Shown one piece after another: positions 1-6,244 of a stretch of DNA of 7,433 nt. The stretch covers positions 1 through 7,433 of the forward strand of contig JAJTCL010000128.1 of the NCBI GenBank assembly GCA_021323255.1. Direction: 5' to 3'. Below the pieces are notes generated by a model, which made no database searches, was not told the DNA's origin, and worked only from the letters and a program-made list of their open reading frames with translations. Position 1 is the stretch's first letter. Every line of letters starts with the position of its first letter. This DNA is from Propionibacteriaceae bacterium. GTDB taxonomy: Bacteria > Actinomycetota > Actinomycetes > Propionibacteriales > Propionibacteriaceae. The position numbers were made by a program, and so were the translations under genes.

Positions 1-116
1 ACAGGAACACACTGGACGTCAGCATCCGGATGTGCCTCCCGAACGCCGTCGCCGATCGCCCGGGCAACTTCATGGGTATTGCCAAACATACTTTCGTACA
101 CGATCGTGACCTTCAT
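1..116 (-). CDS. Flavodoxin domain protein, N-terminal part (cut by left window edge)
   Basis: The visible protein begins MKVTIVYESMFGNTHEVARA and stays open to the edge (38 codons). The hydrophobic first strand followed by S-x-F-G-N-T is the FMN phosphate-binding loop of flavodoxins, and the helix after it (HEVARAIGDGVREAHPDADV) fits the fold. Flavodoxins are small cytoplasmic FMN electron carriers; the partner here cannot be told. The ATG at 114-116 is preceded by a strong GGAGGTG ribosome binding site five bases upstream, which fixes the start. A DosR-like box lies 46-65 bases upstream, so control by low oxygen or nitric oxide is likely by inference. A second, broken flavodoxin of the same kind lies at 3639-4153. 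Whether this copy is intact beyond the edge is unknown. Confidence 0.88.
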   Translation of the reverse strand, partial: MKVTIVYESMFGNTHEVARAIGDGVREAHPDADVQCVP

Positions 117-161
117 ACTGACACCTCCAGGAGCCACACTGAAGGATCGGTGGTGGTGTGC

Positions 162-181
162 CTAGGGGCATTGGTCCCAAC
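162..181 (-). promoter_or_regulatory. DosR-like operator upstream of the flavodoxin
   Basis: On the minus strand this reads GTTGGGACCAATGCCCCTAG. Against the DosR consensus TTSGGGACTWWAGTCCCSAA it keeps GGGAC, the two W positions, the central G and CCC (13 of 20 by hand). The plus strand reads AGGGGC-ATTG-GTCCC, the same pattern as AGGGGC-TTCA-GTCCC in the box at 875-894. Its distance from the flavodoxin ATG (46 bases from the near edge) suits an activator site. The match is seen directly; binding is inferred. Confidence 0.6.
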
Positions 182-853
182 GTCCATCGTGTCAGCTGCC
201 CGGAGATGAGCTGCCGAACGCCGCGGTCTTAGTTAGTGAGGCCAGGAGGGCTTGGTCTTGGAATTCAGCGCCGCCGCATTGATCGGTGTCGATGGTGCTC
301 CTGCTCGATATCGGGGTGCAGATCAAACCGGCATCGTTAACGGCCTGACCGACAAGACCGAGCAGGCGATCGGCACCGCACTGCCGGGCGCAATCCGGCC
401 ACGTCGCCCCACGGCCATACCCGTGATCGAGCAGGAGTGTTGCGACAAATACTGGAACCCAAGTGCCATCAGGGGTCAGATTTCGGCCGCCGTTGATAAT
501 CCGCCCCCTTCTGATCACCCAGTCCGTGAATCATCGACATCCGACACACCAGGCCGGTGTGCCTCGACAGATTGGTGTTCTTCGACCAATCCGATCTTGG
601 GCTGCGGTGCGAGCTGAGCTGATTCCCGGAGGGTGTGTGGATACCTACCGTGGCGGCATTGGGTCGGGGAGGATCGTCCGGAGCTGGCGCCATCGCGCAG
701 AGTTCGGGACGAAGCGACTGAGTGATCAACTCAGCGACTATGGGAGCTCTGTAACGCACAGGCTGCAAGCGTCAGTGAGCCGATTCCGCGTTCAGCTTTT
801 GACCTTCACGGTGCGCCAGCGTGCTCGCGAGGAAGATCGCGGGCGCCTGCAAC
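182..853. other. Long divergent intergenic region without a supportable gene
   Basis: Several frames stay open for 60-140 codons on both strands. None has a convincing ribosome binding site plus start, and none gives a protein I recognise. A half-site TTCGGGAC at 703-710 matches one arm of the DosR palindrome, but its second arm is poor. A 32-codon minus-strand frame (772-870, MAIGPKLQAP...) has GC-rich third positions but no ribosome binding site and its start lies inside the DosR-like site at 854-873. The region may contain decayed genes too eroded to name. Confidence 0.5.
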
Positions 854-873
854 TTGGGACCGATAGCCATGCT
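854..873 (+). promoter_or_regulatory. Weak second DosR-like site
   Basis: The sequence CTTGGGACCGATAGCCATGC has one good arm (GGGAC) and a degenerate second arm (AGCCA). It starts exactly 21 bases before the start of the better box at 875-894, about two helical turns. DosR-controlled promoters often carry a strong and a weak site in tandem. The evidence is the single arm plus the spacing, so this is tentative. Confidence 0.35.
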
Positions 874-874
874 G

Positions 875-894
875 AAAGGGACTGAAGCCCCTGT
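875..894 (+). promoter_or_regulatory. DosR-like operator upstream of the plus-strand membrane-protein operon
   Basis: The sequence AAAGGGACTGAAGCCCCTGT contains GGGACT-nn-AG-n-CCC, which is the core of the DosR palindrome TTSGGGACTWWAGTCCCSAA (12 of 20 positions, with both inner arms good). It shares AGGGGC-n4-GTCCC on its other strand with the box at 162-181. It lies 92 bases before the ATG at 987, which leaves room for a promoter and a leader of roughly 50 bases. Activation of the downstream operon by DosR is inferred. Confidence 0.55.
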
Positions 895-921
895 GGTCCC
901 CCCAAGAAACCTTTAGCGTGA

Positions 922-979
922 GGTTAGGGAGGTCCACCGGACACACCCGTGGTCCGAGATTGGCACCGGTTAGGGAGGT
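922..979 (+). repeat. 12-base direct repeat carrying a Shine-Dalgarno-like sequence
   Basis: GGTTAGGGAGGT occurs at 922-933 and again at 968-979, 46 bases apart. The second copy is the ribosome binding site of the membrane protein starting at 987. The first copy has no start codon at a usable distance. It could be the trace of a local duplication in the leader. Confidence 0.6.
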
Positions 980-986
980 GTCTTTC

Positions 987-1964
987 ATGATCAGTCTGCG
1001 CCAAAGCCCGACAACGCGCCCAGCGACGGCGTCGGCTATACGATCAGCCGCGCCATCTGCTCGGACTAGGTGGCGTTGGGCTTATGTGTTGAGCATCGCC
1101 GTCGGGGTGCTGGCCCTGCTGGCGTCGGTGGCCGGGCTTCTTATTGATGGCGTATACGGCGAACCCGGGTCGACGGCGGAGATGCTCCGCGGCTATGACC
1201 TGGTAACACTCGTGTTTGTTGTGCCTGCGCTTGTGCTTTCGCAGGTGCAGGCCCGCCGTGGCTCGGACCGCGCCCAGCTGATTTGGGTCGGAATGCTGGC
1301 CTACCTGGTCTACACCTACGCGTACTACCTGCTCGGCACGCCGTTCAACGACCTCTTCCTGCTGCACGCCGCCGTGTTCAGCAGTTCCGTCTTCGCGCTC
1401 GTGCTGACCGTTTGTGCGCTCGACGTACCAGGCATCGCTGCGCGGTTCTCCCCACGGACTCCTCGACGCATCGTCGGCGCGGTACTCGCTCTGCTTGCAG
1501 TAGCGCTGGGGGGCATCTGGATCTACGCGTCCGTCCAGTTCATCACCACCGGAGAGCTGCCGGTGGGAAGTGCACTGGTTGAAACGGATGTGGTGGCGCA
1601 GCTCGGGCTGGCACTCGACCTTACGCTACTGGTGCCGGCCTACACCGTGGCCGCCGTGCTGCTGTGGCGTCGCGTTGCCACTGGGTACGTCCTGGCCGCT
1701 GTCCTTCTCATCGCTGGAACCCTGCACCAAGTGAGCTACATGGTGGCCCTTGTGTTCCAGTCGAGGGCAGTCGTGCCGGGCGCAGTGGCGTTCGACCCCT
1801 TCGAACCCGTGATCGCTGCGTGCTACCTGACGGCGACGGTTGCCCTGCTAGTTGCTGCTGGTTCGCGGGATCTGCGCGGCGCCGCGGTCCGGTCCGCTGA
1901 TGAAAAGGGCACACCGAACAGGCGGCAATGCCATGACCGAGATCCGAGGAACGACCTACTTTGA
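987..1964 (+). CDS. Eight-helix integral membrane protein of unknown function (copy A)
   Basis: This 325-residue protein has an Arg/Ser/Ala-rich N-terminus (about residues 1-30) and eight likely membrane helices near 31-53, 71-88, 97-116, 121-145, 162-182, 203-227, 234-257 and 272-291. I do not recognise a named family. It is distantly related to the protein at 4150-5073: both have a Y-x-Y...GT-x2-N-x-LF stretch at helices 3-4 and ALDL-x-L-x-VP...RR-x-A-x-G at helices 6-7. The frame is open from 918, but ATG 987 is chosen because AGGGAGGTG ends seven bases before it. DosR-like boxes lie upstream. The last 11 residues overlap the start of the SRPBCC remnant in another frame, suggesting tight operon packing. 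A transport, sensing or respiratory accessory role is possible; nothing in the sequence decides it. Confidence 0.85.
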   Translation: MISLRQSPTTRPATASAIRSAAPSARTRWRWAYVLSIAVGVLALLASVAGLLIDGVYGEPGSTAEMLRGYDLVTLVFVVPALVLSQVQARRGSDRAQLIWVGMLAYLVYTYAYYLLGTPFNDLFLLHAAVFSSSVFALVLTVCALDVPGIAARFSPRTPRRIVGAVLALLAVALGGIWIYASVQFITTGELPVGSALVETDVVAQLGLALDLTLLVPAYTVAAVLLWRRVATGYVLAAVLLIAGTLHQVSYMVALVFQSRAVVPGAVAFDPFEPVIAACYLTATVALLVAAGSRDLRGAAVRSADEKGTPNRRQCHDRDPRNDLL

Positions 1965-2179
1965 ACGGCCCATGGAAGTCGTCTTTGATTTCCTCGCCGC
2001 CGCAACGAACCGAAGTACAGCGCCTGCCACGAGGACCTCAACCGCAGCAAGGATGCCCCAGCCCGCTCTTCTCCGTCGGTCTGCGCTTCGAATCGTCCGT
2101 GCCGGAGCCGTCAGTTCGCCATCTGATCCAGGCATCCGTCTTCGTCTCCTCAACAAGCCCGCTGAGTCGGCCGCAATGA
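1933..2179 (+). pseudogene. SRPBCC (START/polyketide cyclase-like) protein, broken remnant
   Basis: The ATG at 1933 opens MTEIRGTTYFERPMEVVFDF, which looks like the first strand and helix of an SRPBCC small-ligand-binding protein (the usual pattern is V-x-A-x2-E-x-V-F-D-F-L-A-D). After about residue 23, near 2000, the likely continuation RRNEPKYSACHEDLNRSK appears in another frame. By about 2060-2090 a further frame carries VGLRFESSV, resembling the G-x-G-x-R-F strand. At least two frameshifts are therefore needed, and the rest of a normal domain of about 150 residues cannot be found. The right boundary is approximate. The start overlaps the end of the membrane gene by 32 bases. The family call rests on the N-terminal pattern and gene context. 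Confidence 0.6.
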
Positions 2180-2192
2180 ACACCGAGAGTTG

Positions 2193-2315
2193 TCAACCCG
2201 GGCGCGTCGTCACACCGCCCACCGCGGTGAATCCCTCGACCAGCGCAAACGTCTTCCGAAACGGCCGAGCCAACGTCGCAGACGCTGAGTCAGTTGCGTC
2301 CAGTCTTTGTCCCAT
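2193..2315 (-). CDS. Possible 40-residue small protein
   Basis: On the minus strand, GAGGTG lies five bases before an ATG at 2313-2315. This opens a 40-codon frame starting MGQRLDATDS and ending RKTFALVEGFTAVGGVTTRPG minus its first residue, followed by TGA. About 70% of third positions are G or C. I do not recognise it. A second frame starts five bases further upstream (2318-2320, MAWDKDWTQL..., rich in Arg and Trp) and ends at 2210. The frame sits between the SRPBCC remnant and the 4-helix gene, on the opposite strand to both, so it may be chance or a fragment of an eroded gene. Confidence 0.22.
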   Translation of the reverse strand: MGQRLDATDSASATLARPFRKTFALVEGFTAVGGVTTRPG

Positions 2316-2360
2316 GCCATCACCTCAAGATCAAACCCAACCGGATACCGATGAGCGTCG

Positions 2361-2380
2361 CAATGCCCAAAAGACCCTAG
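2361..2380 (+). promoter_or_regulatory. Weak DosR-like palindrome upstream of the first 4-helix gene
   Basis: CAATGCCCAAAAGACCCTAG reads GGGTC-TTTT-GGGC on the minus strand, a degenerate match to GGGAC-n4-GTCCC (about 10 of 20 positions). It lies 70 bases before the ATG at 2450, where an internal promoter would be useful because the gene ahead is broken. The evidence is weak. Confidence 0.22.
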
Positions 2381-2449
2381 AGAGCAGGCCAGGAGCCAGT
2401 CCTTATGGTGGACCTGCCCCTCTAGAGTCTGCATTTGGAGGTGATCGCG

Positions 2450-2845
2450 ATGTTCACTATTCGCAATCTCGGTGGGGTGGCGCTGTTCCTTTTCGGTACG
2501 ACGTACCTGTGGTTGACGCCCATGTTCGTCAAGCCGGGCCCTTCGACCAGGGGTGTTTTGTGGTCCATCACCCAGGTGGGCTCGCTGCTCACACTGCTGG
2601 GTTTCACTGTTGCGACCTGGGGATTGTTCAGGAGGGCGTCGTGGTGGGACGAGGCCGCCATCGGCTCTGCGATCCTCGGATTGGTGGTGCTCGTCCCGTA
2701 CTGGATTGCGGCACACAACAGTGGCGAAACGACACCGTGGTGGAACGTGTTGGTCCACGCCGTCGGCGCCGCCGGTGTGCTGATCTTGCTCACTGTGCCT
2801 GCGCTGGCTAACTGGGTCAACGGGCATGTGATGGCGGGTAAATGA
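2450..2845 (+). CDS. Small four-helix membrane protein of unknown function (copy A)
   Basis: This 131-residue protein starts MFTIRNLGGVALFLFGTTYL and ends WVNGHVMAGK. Four likely membrane helices lie near 7-26, 39-60, 69-88 and 99-119. The start is ATG 2450, six bases after GGAGGTG; an upstream in-frame TTG at 2435 is rejected because the ribosome binding site and the paralogue both point to MFTIRN. Copy B at 6245-6640 has the same length and about 70% identity (94 of 131 by hand count). His89 (in AAHNSGE), His103 and His126 (in NGHVMAGK) are kept in both copies, as are W39, W57 and WWD near 65-67. The E2 pseudogene begins on the stop codon. I do not recognise the family. Haem or metal binding by the histidines is speculation. 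Confidence 0.88.
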   Translation: MFTIRNLGGVALFLFGTTYLWLTPMFVKPGPSTRGVLWSITQVGSLLTLLGFTVATWGLFRRASWWDEAAIGSAILGLVVLVPYWIAAHNSGETTPWWNVLVHAVGAAGVLILLTVPALANWVNGHVMAGK

Positions 2846-3622
2846 GTAATCGAGACCCGGGCACTGACGCGTTTGAAACCCGCCCGTTCCTCAAAGTGCG
2901 CCGGGCCTAAATCCACGTGCTCGAGGCCGGCCGGCGCAAGAACATCATCCACGGCCTGATCGAGCGATCTGACTGAGCCTCGGCGGCGCCTTCGGCAAGC
3001 CGATGCCGCCGGCCACTACCTGTCGTTCACCGCCTACTTGATGTCCGCCGTCGCCCGCGCCGTGGGCGACGGACCGGATCTTGCACGCCTACCGGCGACG
3101 CAACCAGCTGATCATGTTCTGTGACGTCGAAGTGAACACTCAGATCGAAGTCGAGGTCCCGGTCAAAAATCGTCCAGTCACTCATCGTGCGGGCGGCGGA
3201 CGGCAAGAGCGTCGAAGGGATCTCCGACGAGATCCGGCAGGCACGCAGCGGCGATCCGTCCACGGAGCGCCGTTACCGCGGCACGATCGCCGCAGTCAGC
3301 CTGCCTCGCCGGTGCGGTCGCTCGCTTGGCGGGCGGCGATGCCGAACCAGTTCTGGTCCAAGCGCTTCGGTGGCACCATCGGCCTGAGCTCCATCGGCAT
3401 GTTCTTGGCCGGCAGCGGATGGGGCATCCCGATCGCACCGCCAACGCTGATGATCACCATCGGCGGCATCACCACCAAACCTCGATATCTGGACGGCAGC
3501 CCGGAGCCTCGGAACTGCTCGATCTCACCATCTCGGTCGATCACGACATCGTTGACGGCGCCCCTGCTGCCCGATTCGCCCGACGACTCGCCGAACTCGT
3601 AGAGCAGGCAGACGGCCTCTAG
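2842..3622 (+). pseudogene. 2-oxoacid dehydrogenase E2 acyltransferase catalytic domain, multiply broken
   Basis: Joining frames reconstructs a protein of about 260 residues: RRAxIHVLEAGRRKNIIHGL, then LTEPRRRLRQ, SFTAYLMSAVARAVG, RILHAYRRRNQLIMF, DVEVNTQIEVEVP, SLIVRAADGKSVEGISDEIR, FGGTIGLSSIGMF, and finally ISVDHDIVDGAPAARF. The last contains the H-x3-D-G catalytic motif of E2/chloramphenicol acetyltransferase folds (His codon 3542-3544, Asp 3554-3556). Such E2 proteins move acyl groups from lipoyl to CoA. No lipoyl or E1-binding domain is present, so this was a stand-alone catalytic domain. Lesions: TAA at 2908-2910; probable loss of two bases near 2963 (leading to TGA at 2974); an extra base near 3071; an extra A in the run 3165-3169; shifts near 3310 and 3510. 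The ATG at 2842 overlaps the previous stop (ATGA), so it was once translationally coupled. It cannot make an active enzyme. Confidence 0.87.
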
Positions 3623-3638
3623 GCGGGCGGAGGGACGC

Positions 3639-4153
3639 TCAAGATCGCTGGTCAGCCAAGGACCGCGCGAGCTGGCGCCGCCATTCCCGGGCGCGGTCGA
3701 GTTCTCCCTCCAACAGCGGACCTTCAACATCGTCCACATAAAAGCTCTCAGCGCGCCACCGAGCCATACCCTGGCGGTGGGCAACCTTCGCCGCCCCCTT
3801 CGCGGCTGATCCCGGCAGGTGACGCATGGTGTCGATCTTGGTGTCGAAGGTCGCGATCTTCTCGGCGTGGTGTCCAGATGGCAGACCCGCAAGCCACTCC
3901 CGCAAACCGAACTCCGATTCGCCCTCGGTTGCGCCCTTGCTGACCGCATCAGAGCGCGTGGTCGTCCGGCTCATCGAAAAGGCGTGCGTCGGCCCGCCGG
4001 CGACAATCAAATCCACTCTGAACCAAAATCACGGGGCGCCTGGCTGACTTCTGCTGTCTAGACGTCAACCGACTCGCCGAGGCCTGCAGCGATCGCTTCG
4101 GCAACCTGTCTGGTGTTGCCGAACATCGATTCATAAACAACCAGCGCCTTCAT
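3639..4153 (-). pseudogene. Flavodoxin domain protein, broken by a stop codon and a frameshift
   Basis: The N-terminal piece (4153 to 4061) reads MKALVVYESMFGNTRQVAEA followed by IAAGLGESVDV, with the FMN-binding loop S-x-F-G-N-T. TAG at 4058-4060 stops it after 31 residues. The same frame continues beyond the stop with TAEVSQAPRDFGSE. A one-base shift near 4017 then gives VDLIVAGGPTHAFSMSR and a C-terminal part of about 125 residues ending at TGA 3639-3641. The rejoined product would be about 170 residues, normal for this family. The ATG overlaps the stop of the upstream membrane gene (ATGA, 4150-4153) with GGAAGGA ahead of it, so it was coupled to that gene. It is related to the flavodoxin at 1-116, which shares YESMFGNT. 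A single sequencing error cannot explain both lesions. Its stop lies 16 bases from the E2 pseudogene stop, in convergent orientation. Confidence 0.85.
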
Positions 4154-5073
4154 GATGTGCTTCCTTCCAGTTGGTTTCCAGTGAAGTCCGATGCAACTCG
4201 TGACCGTGCAACCGCCATCCGGACAAGGAGGCCGCCGGCGACCAGAGTCAGCACGGCGAAACTCATCATCTTGGCGATGATCTCGCCAACCGTCATGGGC
4301 ACGCCCGACACCAACTGCGAAACTCCCTGTGCCATCAGCAGGATGCCGATGCACACGTTGATCACGAGCATGACGAAGGCCAGCAGCCGCCCTGAGGCCT
4401 GTCGTCTCAGCAGGCCTATGGCTGCGATGATCGCGACGGGCACCACCAACCCCAGGTCAAGGGCTTCGGTCGCTGCACTGGTGTACGGGCCCACGGCCTC
4501 GGCGATGTCACCGCTGATCGCTGTCGCGAGCATTCCCGGCAGCCATGCAACGACCAACGCCGCCGCAACCGCCAACAGGTAAGTCACCAATGCCAACCGT
4601 CCGGGCCGATCGGGCAGGGCCGCGGCAATCCCTGCCACGGCCATCCGGCTGGCTACGAACACCAGGCTGAAGCTTGCCAGAGCGGCTGCAGCCACGTACA
4701 TGGGAAAGAGCCGGTTCTGCGCGGTGCCGAACACCATTGACGCGTAGAAATAGGTGAAGAAGCCAAGGACGCCAATTAGCGCCGCCGGAGCGACCCTGCC
4801 ACCTTTGCGGTACCACACGACCGCGACAAGCAGCAGCGGAACCTCAGCCAGGATGATCGCCAAATCCTGCCCGCGGTTACCCGAGCCCTGCAGCCAGGCA
4901 TCCGCGGCGTACAGCCCCTCGCCATAGAGCACTACCTCAGCACCTCGATAGGTGCGAACGACCTGCCGGCCGAGGCCGCCCTCGGCGAGCAGCCCAATCA
5001 CCGAGCTTACGAGAGCGAGGGCGGCGAGGATCGTTGCCGGAATAGTCACAGGCGCCCGCCCAAGGCCAGTCAT
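4150..5073 (-). CDS. Eight-helix integral membrane protein of unknown function (copy B)
   Basis: This 307-residue protein has likely helices near 11-30, 71-88, 94-115, 122-142, 159-178, 203-222, 228-248 and 277-295, and a loop of about 40 residues after helix 1 (YRGAEVVLYGEGLYAADAW). It resembles the protein at 987-1964: TYFYASMVFGTAQNRLFPMY matches the YTYAYYLLGTPFNDLFLLH region, and ALDLGLVVPVAIIAAIGLLRR matches ALDLTLLVP...WRR minus spacing differences. No named family is recognised. ATG 5071-5073 is chosen because hydrophobic protein begins there; the frame is open back to 5247, but that stretch (with CLKC) looks unlike the rest and has no clear ribosome binding site. No good site precedes 5073 either, so the start is uncertain. 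The gene ends in ATGA overlap with the broken flavodoxin, indicating one operon. Confidence 0.8.
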   Translation of the reverse strand: MTGLGRAPVTIPATILAALALVSSVIGLLAEGGLGRQVVRTYRGAEVVLYGEGLYAADAWLQGSGNRGQDLAIILAEVPLLLVAVVWYRKGGRVAPAALIGVLGFFTYFYASMVFGTAQNRLFPMYVAAAALASFSLVFVASRMAVAGIAAALPDRPGRLALVTYLLAVAAALVVAWLPGMLATAISGDIAEAVGPYTSAATEALDLGLVVPVAIIAAIGLLRRQASGRLLAFVMLVINVCIGILLMAQGVSQLVSGVPMTVGEIIAKMMSFAVLTLVAGGLLVRMAVARSRVASDFTGNQLEGSTS

Positions 5074-5399
5074 GCCGATCGGCGTGCCAGTGATGTGTGA
5101 TTCTCTCGCGGCGTCACCACGCTGACACTTTAAGCACACCACCTGCTCGATTTCCGTCCGCGTGATCGGCTTCGTCGAATCGCATCCGCTGGCGACCAGA
5201 CAGCCTTCACGAGGAGCGTACGGCGGTGCCCAGCCCTGTGGGGACACGTCATCGCCGACTTGCAGCGGCCGCAGCGCCAGTAGGCCTCTATTCGGGATTC
5301 AGCGCCAGCAGGGACTCGGCAGCAGCAAACCGCAGCAACACACTCGTGAAATGGCGGTTCTGGATGTGCCTCTTCGCGGCTGGCTGGCACGAATGACGC
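5074..5399. other. Intergenic stretch upstream of membrane protein B
   Basis: No gene, RNA or DosR-like box is supportable here. The minus-strand frame of the membrane protein stays open to 5247 and includes two cysteines as CLKC. Another minus-strand frame (5130-5390) contains CGRC followed later by CPH. These could be scraps of a zinc-ribbon or mobile-element protein, but neither frame has a good start. The stretch adjoins the recombinase-like scar at 5400-5545. Confidence 0.4.
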
Positions 5400-5545
5400 T
5401 CAACGATGCCCGCTCCGCCACCGCAATGCAGCCGTTGCGCCCGCGGTGTACTCAGCGACCAAGCGCTCGATCGTCTCAGTGTTCAGCCGTTTGGTAGCCC
5501 GACGTTCTCGTCGGGTGTCGGAGCGCCGGGATGGTTGCTCTCCAG
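5400..5545 (-). pseudogene. Fragment resembling a recombinase C-terminal helix-turn-helix region
   Basis: One minus-strand frame reads RRATKRLNTETIERLVAEYT then AGATAA before it runs into unrelated sequence and a stop at 5400. A basic stretch followed by (L/T)-x-E-x-(I/V)-x2-L-V-x-x-Y-x-A-G-A is the usual start of the helix-turn-helix at the tail of serine recombinases and some resolvase-like proteins. After AGATAA a frameshift could continue as IAVAERASLSVI, resembling the next two helices. No catalytic domain is seen upstream, and no terminal repeats were found. I read this as the scar of a mobile element; the family call rests on a short motif. Confidence 0.38.
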
Positions 5546-5686
5546 GGCCATCCATCGTATGACTAAGCAGGGCGGGTTCAATTGGAATTCCCTTTGGCCG
5601 ACCAGAAAAGGCCTCGTCACCTTCCGATGTTGGGCTACCGAACCTCCCACTCCGAATGGGCAACTTTCGGCGGATCTGGACGGCAG

Positions 5687-6196
5687 TCAGAGCGGCAGCA
5701 TCGGGTACTCCTCGACTAAGAACCACGAGCCGTCATCGCGCGCGATTTCGTTTCGCCAAATCGTGACGTCGGCCTTCGAGGCGTCCCAGGTGAACCGAAG
5801 TCGGACAGGCGCGGCGGGCAGTGACTCGAAGACAAGCCGGTCCTGGTCGATATATCCCCGGTAAACGTCCGCGTTGCCGTAATTGTCCGCCATCGACGCA
5901 CGGTACTCGCCATAGGTCGGAGCCCACCCGGAAACCCAGTGAAGCTGCCACTTCAAGACGAATGTGCCATCCAGGAGAAACTGGTCTTGCTCAAAATCGC
6001 CGACCCACCAGCGCTGGTCTTGGATCGGGGTGAATGTGGCACGCCCAATGCCCTTCATCTTCGGTGTGCCGGGCCCCATGCCGCCCTCGTGGATCCAGCC
6101 CTCCCACCGACTGTCGCGGTAGAACCGTCGCAGCGCCACCATCTCTTGCCCGACCTCGATCGGCCTGGGGACCGACTCGGCGTTGTCGAGGCTCAT
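5687..6196 (-). CDS. Conserved hypothetical protein, DUF1579-like
   Basis: This 169-residue soluble protein has no signal peptide or membrane helix. The pattern WEGWIHEGG near 31-39, a G-x-G-x-A-T-F strand near 49-55, LLDGTFVLKWQ near 74-84, YGEYRASMADNYGNADVYRG near 95-114, and repeated Trp-rich beta strands to the C-terminus suggest a beta-barrel of the DUF1579 kind, whose function is not established. The family call is made by eye. ATG 6194-6196 is preceded by AAAGGAG with a seven-base gap, giving a clear start. It is the third visible gene of the minus-strand operon, 48 bases after the 4-helix gene, so co-transcription is likely. A ligand-binding or stress role is possible but unproven. 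Confidence 0.8.
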   Translation of the reverse strand: MSLDNAESVPRPIEVGQEMVALRRFYRDSRWEGWIHEGGMGPGTPKMKGIGRATFTPIQDQRWWVGDFEQDQFLLDGTFVLKWQLHWVSGWAPTYGEYRASMADNYGNADVYRGYIDQDRLVFESLPAAPVRLRFTWDASKADVTIWRNEIARDDGSWFLVEEYPMLPL

Positions 6197-6244
6197 CAGT
6201 GACTCCTTTGCATCTTGGTCGGATAGATTCCCGCGTCCGTTACG

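Noticed and set aside
252..617. A 121-codon plus-strand open frame in the divergent gap
   Set aside because: It has no ribosome binding site, unremarkable composition and no recognisable motif, and it overlaps a comparable open frame on the minus strand (192-518).
772..870. A 32-codon minus-strand frame (MAIGPKLQAP...)
   Set aside because: Its start lies inside the DosR-like site at 854-873 and there is no ribosome binding site, so it is likely chance despite GC-rich third positions.
4017..4060. Programmed frameshifting or stop readthrough in the flavodoxin
   Set aside because: Two separate lesions would both have to be bypassed, with no slippery sequence at the shift, and neighbouring genes are plainly decaying.
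5074..5247. N-terminal extension of membrane protein B containing CLKC
   Set aside because: The composition differs sharply from the membrane protein, no ribosome binding site supports the early start, and the related protein A has no such domain.
5309..5325. GGGACT near 5310 as a DosR site for membrane protein B
   Set aside because: Only one arm matches; the second arm of the palindrome is absent.
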